From positions 1 through 64,000 of the forward strand of contig JANQQM010000076.1 of the NCBI GenBank assembly GCA_028289365.1: 64,000 nucleotides of DNA. Direction: 5' to 3'. Made by a program: the position numbers and the translations under genes. The notes beneath the pieces are model-generated. The model was not told the DNA's origin, did not search any database, and saw nothing but the letters and a program-made list of their open reading frames with translations. Of this stretch, positions 36,290 through 46,193 are shown piece by piece (position 1 is the first letter of the stretch; every line of letters begins with the position of its first letter). This DNA is from Salaquimonas sp. Its GTDB lineage: Bacteria; Pseudomonadota; Alphaproteobacteria; Rhizobiales; Rhizobiaceae.

Positions 36290-36317
36290 ACGGGCCGTGA
36301 TTTCGCGGCCCGTTTTT
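36290..36317 (+). terminator. Rho-independent terminator of the BCCT gene
   Basis: ACGGGCCG (36290-36297) and CGGCCCGT (36306-36313) form a perfect 8-base stem with an 8-base loop, followed by TTTTTC. It is 10 bases after the transporter stop and sits in the convergent gap with the Usp gene. Confidence 0.9.
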
Positions 36318-36325
36318 CATGTAAT

Positions 36326-37165
36326 CTAATGCGACAGGAAGGTCGGCGTCACCATGGTCTGCATGATCGTGCTGGTCACGCCGCCAAAGATCCGTTCTGC
36401 AATTCTCGGACGGCTATAGGCGCCCATGACCAGGAGATCGGCACCGAAATCGGAAAGCCGGTTCTCGATGGCTGCTGAGACCGGAACGCTTCCCGATTGC
36501 TCATTTCGGATTTCGACCTTGATCTTGTGACGATCAAGCGCCGCTGCGATCTCGGCTGCGTTCATGATCGCGCTCTTTTCGGCGTCATCCTCGCCATCAA
36601 TCACCAGGATCTCCACAAAGCTTGCCGACATCAGTATCGGCAACGCATCGAACACGGCTCGCGCAGCTTCCTTGGAATCCTTCCAGGCGATGACGACCTT
36701 ATTGAATTTAATCTCATCGGTGCAGGTATAGGGGATCAGCAGCAATGGCCGCCCTGTTTCAAAAAGCAGTGCCTCGATATCGTCCGCACTATCGCCGGGC
36801 GTAGACGGATCGCTTTGCTGCGTTACAACAAGATCACAGGCAAATGCGCTGGTAATGGCGGACATGGCGCTGTCACCCATGAAATTCTCGAAGCCCCGGA
36901 ACTCGTGCGAAATGCCCTCCTTTTCGCAATGACCGTTAAACCAGGTCTGGAGTTCGTCCATCCGTTCCTTGTTTGCCTCGATGATCGCCTCGTCATAGGC
37001 CGCCGCACCGACACCGGCGACCGGCATATAGGCAAGCGCTGAAGTCTCTGCGTGAACCGCGATGACATGCGATTCATTGGCCCGGGCAAACGGGGTGATG
37101 GCATTCATGACACGGTTGCCATCTTCTTGGCTGCGGATGACGGTAACAATGGTTCGGTAATCCAT
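36326..37165 (-). CDS. Universal stress protein, tandem Usp domains
   Basis: About 279 residues with two Usp domains. The second has an ATP-binding motif, VMGAYSRPRIAERIFGGVTSTI near 252-273, of the G-2x-G-9x-G(S/T) type; the first domain lacks an intact motif. The start at ATG 37165 follows GGGAG by 6 bases; an in-frame ATG 5 codons upstream is less likely. Such proteins respond to starvation, oxidants or low oxygen. It is a single gene. Confidence 0.88.
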   Translation of the reverse strand: MDYRTIVTVIRSQEDGNRVMNAITPFARANESHVIAVHAETSALAYMPVAGVGAAAYDEAIIEANKERMDELQTWFNGHCEKEGISHEFRGFENFMGDSAMSAITSAFACDLVVTQQSDPSTPGDSADDIEALLFETGRPLLLIPYTCTDEIKFNKVVIAWKDSKEAARAVFDALPILMSASFVEILVIDGEDDAEKSAIMNAAEIAAALDRHKIKVEIRNEQSGSVPVSAAIENRLSDFGADLLVMGAYSRPRIAERIFGGVTSTIMQTMVTPTFLSH

Positions 37166-37291
37166 GAAACACTCCCTCACATGGTTCAGACAGGATTCCT
37201 GCCGACAGGCTTCAAGATAAACTTACCAAAAACTAGCCAAATGCGCCTTGATCCCGGTCAACCTTGTGGCAGGTGTGCCCGTTCATCGTAA

Positions 37292-38821
37292 CTAGAACAG
37301 CTTCCCCTGGTTTGGCGTGGTTTCTTTGGATTCTTTCTTTTTGGTAGGCTTCTTTTTCGATGATCTGCTGCCGTTACCGGCAACCGCATCAACCTTGCCG
37401 TCGTGGAATTGCACGGAGAACTCGTCGCCAGTTTTCAATCCGGCTGCGCGCGTAATTGCCTGACCGTCTTCACCACGCACCAGTGCAAACCCGCGTTCCA
37501 GCACCCGCTCATGGCTCAGGCTTTCTACCAGGCGCCAGCTTTGCTCAAAACGCGACCGTGCCGTTGTGACGATCCGTTCCAGCCGCTGCCAGTTCAGCCG
37601 GTTTCCCGCAGTTGTGATCTGTGTCGATTTCCGTTCGCAAATATTGGAATAGGCCATCACCAGCCGCCGGCCTGCATGTCCTGTACGGTCTCCTTCCAGC
37701 CGAACCCGCCTGCGTATTATCTCCGGCGTCAACCGTGCGCTTGCTGCTTTCAGATCAGCGCGCTTGCCATGTGCCGCCATCACCAGCGCGTTTGAAAGGC
37801 GTGCGGTCAGATTGTCCAGGTTCTGCCGCGGCGCAGACAATATGTCTTCCGGTCTGCCCAATCCGCGCATGGCGGCACGCAGATCGGCATTGGCCGCGTC
37901 GAGCTTGCGCCGCAATCCGTTCGCCAGCCTTGCACCCAGTGTCGCGGTGAAGGCTTCTATCTCGGCCTTGACCGGTACAGCCATCTCAGCTGCCCCGGTC
38001 GGCGTAGGCGCACGCACATCGGCCGCCAGGTCGATCAGCGTCCAGTCGGTCTCGTGGCCGACTGCCGAGATGAGCGGGATGTCTGACCGCGCCGCTGCGC
38101 GAACCACATCCTCGTCATTGAACCCCCACAGATCCTCGATCGAACCCCCGCCACGCGCAACGATCAGCAGGTCCGGACGTGCAATCTCTCCGTCTGCTTC
38201 AATCGCGTTGAAGCCGTCTATCGCCCTGGCCACTTCACCCGCTGATGCCTCGCCCTGCACCCTGACGGGCCAGACAACAATATGCAGCGGAAACCGGTCG
38301 GCAATTCTATGCAGCACATCGCGGATCACCGCACCGGAAGGGGATGTCACCACGCCGATTACGCTCGGCATATAGGGCAGTAACTGTTTACGCTCCTCGG
38401 CAAAAAGGCCTTCAGCCGTCAATTTCTTCTTGCGCTCTTCCAGAAGTGCCATCAGCGCGCCGGCACCGGCAGGCTCCATCGCTTCGATGATGATCTGGTA
38501 TTTCGATTGCCCGGGAAACGTCGTCAATTTGCCGGTCACAACAACTTCAAGCCCTTGTTCGGGCTGTGTCTTGAAGCGCGAGACGACGCCTTTCCAGATC
38601 ACGCCGGCCAGTACCGCGCGGTCATCTTTCAGATCCAGATAGACATGGCCCGAGCCTGGGCGTGATACCCGGCCGATCTCGCCGCGCACCCGCACCTGGC
38701 CGAAATTGTCCTCCACCGTTCGTTTCAGTGCGGCAGAAAGCTCGCTGACGGTACGTTCCGTCAGATTATTGCCGGGCAGGGGCTCCGTTGGTTCGCCTGT
38801 ACTGGAATCGAATTGGCTCAT
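37292..38821 (-). CDS. xseA: Exodeoxyribonuclease VII large subunit
   Basis: A 509-residue subunit of the bidirectional single-strand exonuclease ExoVII. The N-terminal OB fold spans about 20-115 (QVRVRGEIGRVSRPGSGHVY). The catalytic core follows, with VVTSPSGAVIRD, ARGGGSIEDLW and AVGHETDWTLIDLAAD. A coiled-coil region and a Lys-rich tail (SKKKPTKKKE) end the protein. xseB is not adjacent. It is a single gene. Confidence 0.95.
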   Translation of the reverse strand: MSQFDSSTGEPTEPLPGNNLTERTVSELSAALKRTVEDNFGQVRVRGEIGRVSRPGSGHVYLDLKDDRAVLAGVIWKGVVSRFKTQPEQGLEVVVTGKLTTFPGQSKYQIIIEAMEPAGAGALMALLEERKKKLTAEGLFAEERKQLLPYMPSVIGVVTSPSGAVIRDVLHRIADRFPLHIVVWPVRVQGEASAGEVARAIDGFNAIEADGEIARPDLLIVARGGGSIEDLWGFNDEDVVRAAARSDIPLISAVGHETDWTLIDLAADVRAPTPTGAAEMAVPVKAEIEAFTATLGARLANGLRRKLDAANADLRAAMRGLGRPEDILSAPRQNLDNLTARLSNALVMAAHGKRADLKAASARLTPEIIRRRVRLEGDRTGHAGRRLVMAYSNICERKSTQITTAGNRLNWQRLERIVTTARSRFEQSWRLVESLSHERVLERGFALVRGEDGQAITRAAGLKTGDEFSVQFHDGKVDAVAGNGSRSSKKKPTKKKESKETTPNQGKLF

Positions 38822-39013
38822 CGCGGCAATCTAGCAGAAAATGAAATCACGAAAACCGGAACGTTGGAGAATGTGTGAACTGTCCTGCATTTCCGCAAGA
38901 CCTGCACACCGGCAGTCTACTTCCGTAACTTGTTGAAAAAGGATGCTGGTATTGCTGACTGGAATCAGTGAATGAGCTAAATAAAAGAAAACAAATCCAT
39001 CTGTGGAACATCA

Positions 39014-39352
39014 ATGGACTTTACCTATGCTTTCCTGACTGTATTCCTTCGTGACCTTGTTCACGCCGGTCCGCCGCTGATTGTCATTGCGGTGTTAATC
39101 GGCGCGATCGGCTATGTCATTGGCAAACTGGAGGGCTGGTCGATATCAAACTCGATCTATCACGCCTTTGTCGCAGCGACGACAGTCGGATATGGTGATT
39201 TACGCCCGTCGCAGAACCTTACGAAATTTCTTTCGGTGTTACTGGCTTTTATCGGAATCGTTTATGCCGGACTGATTGTCGCCATCGCTGTACACTCTGC
39301 ACAGATCGCTTTTCAGGAGATCGATGGGCCCAATATCAAGCCGATCCTGTAA
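39014..39352 (+). CDS. Two-helix potassium channel
   Basis: A 112-residue membrane protein with two helices (about 18-38 and 72-96) around a pore loop whose selectivity filter is T57-V-G-Y-G-D62. This is the KcsA/Ion_trans_2 pore without an RCK or other cytoplasmic regulatory domain, so four copies would make a simple K+ channel. No neighbour suggests a specific trigger. It is convergent with the ABC-2 permease gene. Confidence 0.9.
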   Translation: MDFTYAFLTVFLRDLVHAGPPLIVIAVLIGAIGYVIGKLEGWSISNSIYHAFVAATTVGYGDLRPSQNLTKFLSVLLAFIGIVYAGLIVAIAVHSAQIAFQEIDGPNIKPIL

Positions 39353-39381
39353 TTTTTTCGGATATCGATCCGAACATTCGG

Positions 39382-40932
39382 TCAGTGCAGAAATTCATCC
39401 GTAAGATTGGGTCGAAGCCCGCGCGCGGTAGCAAGGACAAGCAAAGCGCAGCTGACAAGCACCAAGGCGTAAAGCGATCCATTTGCCCACAAGGCTGCAC
39501 TGCCTGCCCAGAAAATCGATGAAAATGCTTCTGCAAAAGTCGCCACCCGCGATGAGGTCTGCCGCCTGCGGAAGTTGGAGCGTCTTGCCTGACTCCTGAA
39601 CCATAGCTGGATTGCGGTCGCAGAGGCAGAAGCCGCCATAATGCAGCAGGCACAGACCAGCGCGACAGCGATATCTACCCAAGCCATGACAGCCAGGATT
39701 GGAACAACCAGCACGGCAACGGCCGACAGAACCGCCTCGACTTTCGCCCGGATGATGGAGGCTCTCGAGACGGGCGCGGTCGCGACCAGTTGCGGGGCGT
39801 CTTCGCCTGAAATCGCCAGCCATGCCAGCCCGCCTGCCAATTGCCCTGAGGCCATCACAAGCACTGGCGCGATAACAGTCGACAGGGCGCTCGTGGTCCC
39901 GAAACCTTGCCACAGCATGAAGGCTGGCGGGATCAGGTAAAACACCTGCATCAGCGTCTGCGAAATCAGCCAGTGATCGCGCAGAAGGAGTTTCCATTCC
40001 TTCAGCCTTAGTGTTGCAGTAGCACCACGCTGACGAAAACTTGGTCCGCGATCACGGGTTTTGCTGATGCCATGTGAAAGACCCGCGGCAGCCAGAACCT
40101 TTTCGGAAAATCCGGATGAAAACGCCACAATGGCCCAACCAAACAGGAGAACCGCACTGATAACGACCAGCATGAGCGGACCAGGTTCACCCATCGCCGC
40201 GCGTGCCGGTATCCATAACAGGCTGTCATTTCCCGGCGCCCAGCTCCGCACCGTGTCCGACACCAGGAAATCAAGCCGCGACACCGAACCGATAGAGGCA
40301 ATCGCCGCCAGTTGAACCCCGATGATGAATACCGCACCGACCAGTGCTGCAACGATCTGGGAGATCAGCCTTGTGCGCTTCGCCCCGACTGTTCTGAACA
40401 GTATGATCGTCAGCGAAAGCGAAAAAATCGTCGCAATGATGCCAAGCCCGAAGATCAGCAGATAAGCGCCCAACCAATAGGGTGAATCGAGTATGGCCAA
40501 GACGTTTATTGCCGGCGCGGCAAGCAGAAGCGAAAGCATGGTCGTTGAAAATGCCACTGCTGCGATCCGTACGGTAAAGACCCGCCTGGTCGAAGCCGGT
40601 GAAGACAGGATGAGATCAAGATCTGATCGCGCATAGAATACCCGCGTCACCGATTCCATCGCCTGACTGCTCATCAGAGAGAATGACAAGGCGATCAATC
40701 CCGTGACGATGATCAGAACACCCTGGTCGGTGGCACCACTCCCTGTAAATGGCAGAGAGGGGCCGATAACCGCCCAGGCAAACATATGCATGACAATCGA
40801 TGCGATCAGGATGAAGATGATCACCGCCATCTGTCGGTGCGGTTTCCCGGCCGTCATCATGGTGATGAAATCCCGCCAGGACAGGCTCAGTTCATGGCGC
40901 GCAAACCATGTCAGCGATGCCGGGCTGCTCAT
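39382..40932 (-). CDS. ABC-2 type transporter permease
   Basis: A 516-residue membrane protein with about 12 hydrophobic segments in two groups separated by a cytoplasmic loop (LSHGISKTRDRGPSFRQRGA, near 285-304). It pairs with the ATPase gene just upstream, overlapping it by 4 bases (ATGA). Together they form an exporter of unknown substrate. The order ATPase-permease and lack of a binding protein fit export. C-terminus ends in a charged tail (RGLRPNLTDEFLH). Confidence 0.85.
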   Translation of the reverse strand: MSSPASLTWFARHELSLSWRDFITMMTAGKPHRQMAVIIFILIASIVMHMFAWAVIGPSLPFTGSGATDQGVLIIVTGLIALSFSLMSSQAMESVTRVFYARSDLDLILSSPASTRRVFTVRIAAVAFSTTMLSLLLAAPAINVLAILDSPYWLGAYLLIFGLGIIATIFSLSLTIILFRTVGAKRTRLISQIVAALVGAVFIIGVQLAAIASIGSVSRLDFLVSDTVRSWAPGNDSLLWIPARAAMGEPGPLMLVVISAVLLFGWAIVAFSSGFSEKVLAAAGLSHGISKTRDRGPSFRQRGATATLRLKEWKLLLRDHWLISQTLMQVFYLIPPAFMLWQGFGTTSALSTVIAPVLVMASGQLAGGLAWLAISGEDAPQLVATAPVSRASIIRAKVEAVLSAVAVLVVPILAVMAWVDIAVALVCACCIMAASASATAIQLWFRSQARRSNFRRRQTSSRVATFAEAFSSIFWAGSAALWANGSLYALVLVSCALLVLATARGLRPNLTDEFLH

Positions 40933-41702
40933 GCAGCATCCTTGCGATTTTCAGATGTAACCACTGTATCATCCTCGGCAACGATATCGAGGAACACCTC
41001 TTCCAGGCTTCCCTCGCCCTTGCCGGCCAGTTGGCGCAATTCGCCAAGCGTGCCTTCCGCGACGAGCTTGCCATTGGCAATTACGCCGATCCTTTCGGCC
41101 ATGCGTTCGGCAACTTCGAGAATATGTGTGGTCATGATTACGGTGGCACCGCGGCCAACCCGGTCGAGCAGCACATCCTTGACCAGGCGTGCCGATGCCG
41201 CGTCCAGCCCGGTTAGCGGCTCATCGAGAATGATCAGTTTCGGTTCATGAATGAGCGCACCCGCAAGCGCAACCTTCTGCCGCATGCCCTTGGAAAAACC
41301 TTCGCAGCGTCCGCCGGCATGGGGTGCAAGTTTGAGCCATTCCAGCAATTCCCCTGAACGTTGTGCCGCAAGTTTGGCATCGACGCCCCAAAGGCCCGCC
41401 ACAAATTCGAGATATTCCGCCGGCGTCAACCGGTCATAGATCATTGGCTCATCGGGAACCCAGGAGGTAATCCGCTTGGTTTCCAGGCCATCCGTCAGGG
41501 CATTCTTGCCAAATACGTGGATTGTTCCCCGGTCGGGTAGCAATAAACCGGCTACCATCCGAAGCGATGTCGTCTTGCCTGCGCCATTTGGCCCGAGCAG
41601 CGCGTAGAATTCGCCACCGCGTACTGTCAGGTCCAGGCCTGCCACGGCCGGACGGTCAAAGGCCTTGTAAAGGCCCGAAATTTCCAATGCATTAATTGGC
41701 AT
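40929..41702 (-). CDS. ABC-2 exporter ATP-binding protein
   Basis: About 257 residues with all nucleotide-binding motifs: Walker A GPNGAGKTT near 41-49, signature GFSKGMRQ near 141 (in place of LSGGQ), Walker B LIILDEPLTGLD and the switch histidine in MTTHILEVAE. The start at ATG 41702 has AGGGA 8 bases upstream; 11 further codons are open but unlikely. It resembles the CcmA/NatA-type export ATPases and is translationally coupled to the permease. Confidence 0.93.
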   Translation of the reverse strand: MPINALEISGLYKAFDRPAVAGLDLTVRGGEFYALLGPNGAGKTTSLRMVAGLLLPDRGTIHVFGKNALTDGLETKRITSWVPDEPMIYDRLTPAEYLEFVAGLWGVDAKLAAQRSGELLEWLKLAPHAGGRCEGFSKGMRQKVALAGALIHEPKLIILDEPLTGLDAASARLVKDVLLDRVGRGATVIMTTHILEVAERMAERIGVIANGKLVAEGTLGELRQLAGKGEGSLEEVFLDIVAEDDTVVTSENRKDAA

Positions 41703-41812
41703 ATGCGCTTTCCCTGTATGGTCTGCGCGCCACAATACATGAATGAGGTTTCCCGACGGTAAACCAGTTACTAACGATTTGTCTTATTTACTTTTGGTAA
41801 TATATGGACCAG

Positions 41813-42730
41813 TTAACGCTTCTTCATGCCTTCGAGATACTGATCGAAGATGGATTCAATCCCTTTTTGATAGTCGCTCTGAACCTTGCGCCCGGTCTCG
41901 AACATCTCGCCGAACATCTCCTCAAACCCGCCCATTCCGGGTGTCTGGCTGGATGATTGTTCCGGTTCTTCCTGCGGCTCTGTTCCGGCACCCTGCCCGA
42001 AAGCCATGCCTCCGCGCATCATCTCCTCGAACATTTTCCCAAACGGGTTGTCCTGGGCCGATCCGCTGCTGCTACCCGTATTCTGCCCTGCGCCACCCAT
42101 CATCTGCTCGAACATCTTGCCCCACGGGTTGTCGGCACCTGCCTGCGGCATGCTCTGTTTTGCACCCCCCATCATTTCCTCGAACATTTTGCTGAACGGA
42201 TTATCCATTGCGCTGGGCTGACGGGATGTGGTTTGACCTGTAGCAGCCGACATCTGCTCGAGCATCCAGCCGAGCGGGTTAGTGGCCATGTCCGAAGACT
42301 GATTTCCGGTCCCGCTCATCTGCTTGAACAGGCCGCCAAATATCATGGGTGCCATCGTCGGTAGCATTTGTTTCATCATCGTTTGTGACAGCCCGGTCAT
42401 TTGTGCTGCATTGGCAGCGATCGCCCGGCTGACTTCCTTGGAACCGAATAGCTGGCCCAATATCGCATTTCCTTCCGTCATCCCGTCATTTGAAAATGCC
42501 AGGTTCGGATTTTCGAAATAATTGAGATGCTGCCCATTTGCCATCGCCTGCATGAAATTCATGAATTGCAATGGCGCGGCGGTACTGCGTTTCAATGCTT
42601 CGCTGAATGCCGGCGTCAGCGCTTCCATTGCTTTTTCGGTCTGTTCATTGGAAAGACCATATTGCCTGGACATCTGCCGAAAGGCCTCGCCATTCCCGCT
42701 TTGAGCAAGCATTTCCATTAGTGGCAGCAT
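41813..42730 (-). CDS. DUF937-like protein with NPF-x-KMFEEMM repeats
   Basis: A 305-residue protein. The N-terminal half (about 1-140) resembles DUF937/YidB proteins (LSNEQTEKAMEALTPAFSEAL; LFGSKEVSRAIAANAAQMTG). The C-terminal half is Met-, Gly- and Gln-rich and carries a spaced motif: NPLGWMLEQM (151-160), NPFSKMFEEM (177-186), NPWGKMFEQM (201-210), NPFGKMFEEM (228-237) and a degenerate GGFEEMFGEM (268-277). Each motif could be a short amphipathic helix, spaced by flexible linkers of about 15 residues. No membrane segment is seen. It is a single gene; the function is unknown. Confidence 0.75.
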   Translation of the reverse strand: MLPLMEMLAQSGNGEAFRQMSRQYGLSNEQTEKAMEALTPAFSEALKRSTAAPLQFMNFMQAMANGQHLNYFENPNLAFSNDGMTEGNAILGQLFGSKEVSRAIAANAAQMTGLSQTMMKQMLPTMAPMIFGGLFKQMSGTGNQSSDMATNPLGWMLEQMSAATGQTTSRQPSAMDNPFSKMFEEMMGGAKQSMPQAGADNPWGKMFEQMMGGAGQNTGSSSGSAQDNPFGKMFEEMMRGGMAFGQGAGTEPQEEPEQSSSQTPGMGGFEEMFGEMFETGRKVQSDYQKGIESIFDQYLEGMKKR

Positions 42731-42819
42731 TTCACCCTCCGGTCGCTATGCGGGAAAATCAAAAATTCTTCCCGGTTTTTTCTGCGTCTTAAACCGTCAT
42801 TAACCATACCTCTAATAGC

Positions 42820-43164
42820 ATGGTCTTGTTCAACAATATCGGCTTGTACGGAATCTTGCTATTGCTAACTTCTCAAAACAACGTTGCGACACGGCCTTCA
42901 CCCAGGGTGGCATCCACAAAAGAACTGCCGGCCAGAAAAAGAAATCGCACACCACGCATCGCCTACATCATCGTTGATGGCCAGGAAAAGGGCGTTCCTT
43001 GCACCATGCGGGATTTCTCCAAAGAGGGGGCCTATGTAACGCTTGGTGGCTGGATCGGGGTTCCCGAAACCTTCATGCTATATGTCGATCCGCATGGCGC
43101 CCGCTTCAAATGCCGGGTCGTATCTCGGCGCGGCAGCATCGTCCAGGTCGCCTTCGAAAGCTGA
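42820..43164 (+). CDS. PilZ domain protein
   Basis: A 114-residue protein with a PilZ domain at about 35-113. The c-di-GMP-binding elements are RKRNRTPR (39-46) and DFSKEG (64-69, the D/N-x-S-x-x-G motif). The N-terminal 35 residues begin with a hydrophobic segment that may be a membrane anchor, or may be untranslated if a later start is used; no clear ribosome site decides. It lies 199 bases before a second PilZ gene. Confidence 0.8.
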   Translation: MVLFNNIGLYGILLLLTSQNNVATRPSPRVASTKELPARKRNRTPRIAYIIVDGQEKGVPCTMRDFSKEGAYVTLGGWIGVPETFMLYVDPHGARFKCRVVSRRGSIVQVAFES

Positions 43165-43362
43165 TACCGGCCCCAATTCCCTGACATTGTAGGTCTGGCC
43201 CGCTGCTCACGGGCAAGCTGTGTCCAAGCATTTCAGATCTCGATTATATTCTGTTCACTTGGTCCCTTTGGGGATCAGGTGCGTATTAGCATGTGCAGAT
43301 TCATTGGTTGTTAAAAGAAGTATTATACACGCATAAAGTGTATCTACCTTTTGGAGAACCTA

Positions 43363-43869
43363 ATGAACCAAACGGCATCTCAGGCCATTTGCGAAAATGC
43401 GGATTCGCCCTCCTTTGTCGAACAAAGGGCTTCGCGGCGCATTCGAGTATTGAAGAGCGGACATGCCGCCATCAATAGCGGGTTTACTTCCTTCCGCGTG
43501 CTGATCCGGGACATAAGCGAGACCGGCGCAAAATTGGTGTCTGAAGACGAGCACAACCTGCCCAGCCAGTTCAACCTTCATATAGAGCTGGACGGGTTTC
43601 AGGTAGATTGTGAATGCGTATGGAGAGAGGGTCACACCTATGGTGTGCGCTTCATTGGTGAAAAACAGTCGACCAAGGTAATGCGAAATCAGGTGGTGCA
43701 GCCAACGCTGGCATCCGATGAGAGTGAGCGGGAATCCGGTCGTGTGGAAGACGCCGTCGCCGAACCGGGACGGAAGCAAGAATCAGTTGCCGAAAACATT
43801 ACTCCCATCAACACCAGGATTCCGATCAAGAACCTACGGTCCAATTCTATATTTGGCAGACGGCGCTGA
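43363..43869 (+). CDS. PilZ domain protein with disordered C-terminal tail
   Basis: About 168 residues. The PilZ domain occupies about 20-110, with RASRRIRVLK for the arginine motif and RDISETGAKLVSE for D-x-S-x-x-G. The tail (about 115-168) is Glu/Ser-rich and ends in basic RSNSIFGRRR. TTGGAG 7 bases before ATG 43363 fixes the start. It is convergent with gshA, 8 bases apart. Binding to c-di-GMP is predicted from intact motifs; the output partner is unknown. Confidence 0.85.
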   Translation: MNQTASQAICENADSPSFVEQRASRRIRVLKSGHAAINSGFTSFRVLIRDISETGAKLVSEDEHNLPSQFNLHIELDGFQVDCECVWREGHTYGVRFIGEKQSTKVMRNQVVQPTLASDESERESGRVEDAVAEPGRKQESVAENITPINTRIPIKNLRSNSIFGRRR

Positions 43870-43877
43870 GGAAAAAA

Positions 43878-45251
43878 TCAATACGCATATTCGTCGAACA
43901 GTTTCAGAATATCACCGCCCCAGCTTCTCTCATATTTCATCAACAGCCGTTCGGCTGGGGATATGCCGGAGGCGACCGTTTCCCGCACCGGCTCAAGAAA
44001 TACGGTTTCCAATTCGCCTTCCTCATTGCGATGATCGCGTTCGACCAAGCCCGACGTCGAAAGTTCAAGAACCTGTTTGGCAATTTCACCAAGATTGATT
44101 CCATCAACTTCGGCGCCCAGCGCCTTTACCGGTACCTGGTCGCGTATTTCCCCGACCATGCGGGCATCCCAATCCTTTGTCAGTTCCCAGGCCGCATCCA
44201 GCGAATTTTCGGAATAGAGCAGTCCCACCCAGAATGCCGACAAGGCGCAGATATCGCGCCAGGGTCCACCATCCGCGCCGCGCATCTCGATATAGCGCTT
44301 CAGCCTGACATCGGGAAAAAGCGTCGTCAGATGGTTGTTCCAATCGCCATAATTGGCTCGCCCGTCAGGCACGTCATTGACAAGTGCACCATCCATGAAT
44401 TGCTGGAACGTTATGTGGGTGCAGTCATAATATTTCCCGTCCCTGATCACGAAATACATCGGAATGGAAAGTGCCCAGTCGACATAGGCTTCAAAACCGA
44501 ATTCCGGTTCAAGCAGGAATGGATGATATCCGCCGCGCTGATTGTCGGTATCGCGCCAGATATTGCTGCGCCAGGACAACAGTCCATTTGGCTTTCCGTC
44601 GGTGAAGGGTGAGCGGGCGAACAATGCCGAAGACAAGGGTTGCAGTTTTTGCGAGACCTGGACCTTGCGCCGCATATCGGCTTCGCTGGCAAAATCGAGA
44701 TTGGTCTGGATGGTCGCCGTCCGGTACATCATGTCCAGCCCCTGGCTGCCGACCTTAGGCATGTAACGCGACATGATTTCATAACGGCTTTTCGGCATCC
44801 GTGGCGTTTGTTCCAGCGTCCATAGCGGGCTGGCGCCGACACCGAGAAACCCGACACCAAGTCGACCGGCCACTGCCTTGACCATCGCCAGATGGGCATT
44901 TGATTCCCGGCAGGTCTCATGCAGGGTTACGACCGGCGCGCCGGAAAGTTCAAATTGCCCGCCGGGTTCCAGAGAAATCGCACCATTGCCGTTCTTTTCG
45001 GCAAGCCCGATGATTCTGCCGTCATCCTCGATCGGATCCCAGCCAAGTTCGGCCTGCATGCCTTCCAGAAGAGCCCGAATACCGCGCTCGCCCTCATAGG
45101 GCACCGGCGCCTTGTCGCTCAGGTAAAAGCCGAACTTTTCGTGTTCGGTCCCAATTCGCCAGGTCTCCCGGGGTTTGCAACCCTTTTCCAGCCATTCGAC
45201 CAATTGTTGCCGGTTTTCGACAGGTGTCAGATCAGTCGTATCTCGCGCCAT
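43878..45251 (-). CDS. gshA: Glutamate-cysteine ligase, plant/alphaproteobacterial type
   Basis: Joins glutamate and cysteine, the first step of glutathione synthesis. At about 457 residues from ATG 45251 it matches the GCS2-type enzymes shared by Alphaproteobacteria and plants. Segments include RIGTEHEKFGF, SLEPGGQFELSG, PKVGSQGLDMMYRTATIQ and RYIEMRGADGG. An upstream extension of 14 codons is open but poorly conserved in character. gshB is not adjacent. The gene follows rsmE by 158 bases on the same strand. Confidence 0.95.
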   Translation of the reverse strand: MARDTTDLTPVENRQQLVEWLEKGCKPRETWRIGTEHEKFGFYLSDKAPVPYEGERGIRALLEGMQAELGWDPIEDDGRIIGLAEKNGNGAISLEPGGQFELSGAPVVTLHETCRESNAHLAMVKAVAGRLGVGFLGVGASPLWTLEQTPRMPKSRYEIMSRYMPKVGSQGLDMMYRTATIQTNLDFASEADMRRKVQVSQKLQPLSSALFARSPFTDGKPNGLLSWRSNIWRDTDNQRGGYHPFLLEPEFGFEAYVDWALSIPMYFVIRDGKYYDCTHITFQQFMDGALVNDVPDGRANYGDWNNHLTTLFPDVRLKRYIEMRGADGGPWRDICALSAFWVGLLYSENSLDAAWELTKDWDARMVGEIRDQVPVKALGAEVDGINLGEIAKQVLELSTSGLVERDHRNEEGELETVFLEPVRETVASGISPAERLLMKYERSWGGDILKLFDEYAY

Positions 45252-45409
45252 GCCCTGTCCAAACTGATATCCCCCAATGATGCACTTACGCACGCAAAGG
45301 CCGTTTCAAGGCCTTCCTGCAATTCACAAAACTGGCGAAGTGATAGGTCCGTCGCTTTTTTGGTGCAAGCAAAACTTTTCTAATAAGCACTCAAGAATTT
45401 TGAGGCAGA

Positions 45410-46162
45410 TCACTTCTTTGTTTGCGACCAATCACCGGCAAACATCTGAATTGCGGTAAGCGCGGCGACCGCCGCGGTATCGGCGCGAAGGATTCTTGGT
45501 CCAAGCGAAATTGCCGTCACAAAGGATCGGGACAGTAACAAATCCCGTTCTTCTTGCGAAAACCCGCCCTCAGGACCGATCAATACAGCGAGTTTCTTGC
45601 CATCAAGTTCGGCAAGCTTGTCTGCGGTATCCTTGTCCGAGGCCGATTCATCACAGAAAACCAGCCTTGTATCCGCAGGCCATTGATCCAGAAGTAGATC
45701 AAGCTTGATCGGTTCCGGTGTCTCTGGAACAGACAAGATCCCGCATTGTTCCGCCGCCTCGATGGCATTGGCGCGAATGCGTCCGGTATTTACCCGGGAA
45801 TTCTGGGTGTGATGGGTCAGGACAGGTTGCAAGACGCCTGCACCCATTTCAACTGCCTTTTGCACCATATAGTCCAGCCGAGCATGCTTGAGCGGGGCAA
45901 AGCAGTAAATCAACTCACTTGCTTCGGGTTGCTGCCTCGTTTGCGAAACGGGAACCAGGGCACATTTCTTCTTTCCCTGACGCTCAATATCCGCAAGCCA
46001 TTCACCGTCAACCCCGTTAAACAGAAGCACCTTTTCGGAATCGCCCAGCCTCAGCACGTTCAGAAGATAATTCGCCTGGTTTTTGTCTGCCTCGATCGGC
46101 ATGCCCGGACCAAGCGGCGCATCCAGATAAAGCCGGGGTGTCCTGAAATCATAACGTGCCAT
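45410..46162 (-). CDS. rsmE: 16S rRNA (uracil-1498-N3)-methyltransferase
   Basis: Methylates U1498 in 16S rRNA using SAM, as a SPOUT-fold enzyme. The knot-forming motifs [12 protein letters not shown] and [16 protein letters not shown] are near residues 190-240. The start at ATG 46162 gives 249 residues, the family size; the frame is open 26 codons further but into the upstream gene. It is usually followed by gshA in Alphaproteobacteria, as here. Identity is secure. Confidence 0.94.
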   Translation of the reverse strand: MARYDFRTPRLYLDAPLGPGMPIEADKNQANYLLNVLRLGDSEKVLLFNGVDGEWLADIERQGKKKCALVPVSQTRQQPEASELIYCFAPLKHARLDYMVQKAVEMGAGVLQPVLTHHTQNSRVNTGRIRANAIEAAEQCGILSVPETPEPIKLDLLLDQWPADTRLVFCDESASDKDTADKLAELDGKKLAVLIGPEGGFSQEERDLLLSRSFVTAISLGPRILRADTAAVAALTAIQMFAGDWSQTKK

Positions 46163-46193
46163 CAAACCGCGATATCTGCTTTCTTGTCTTGGT

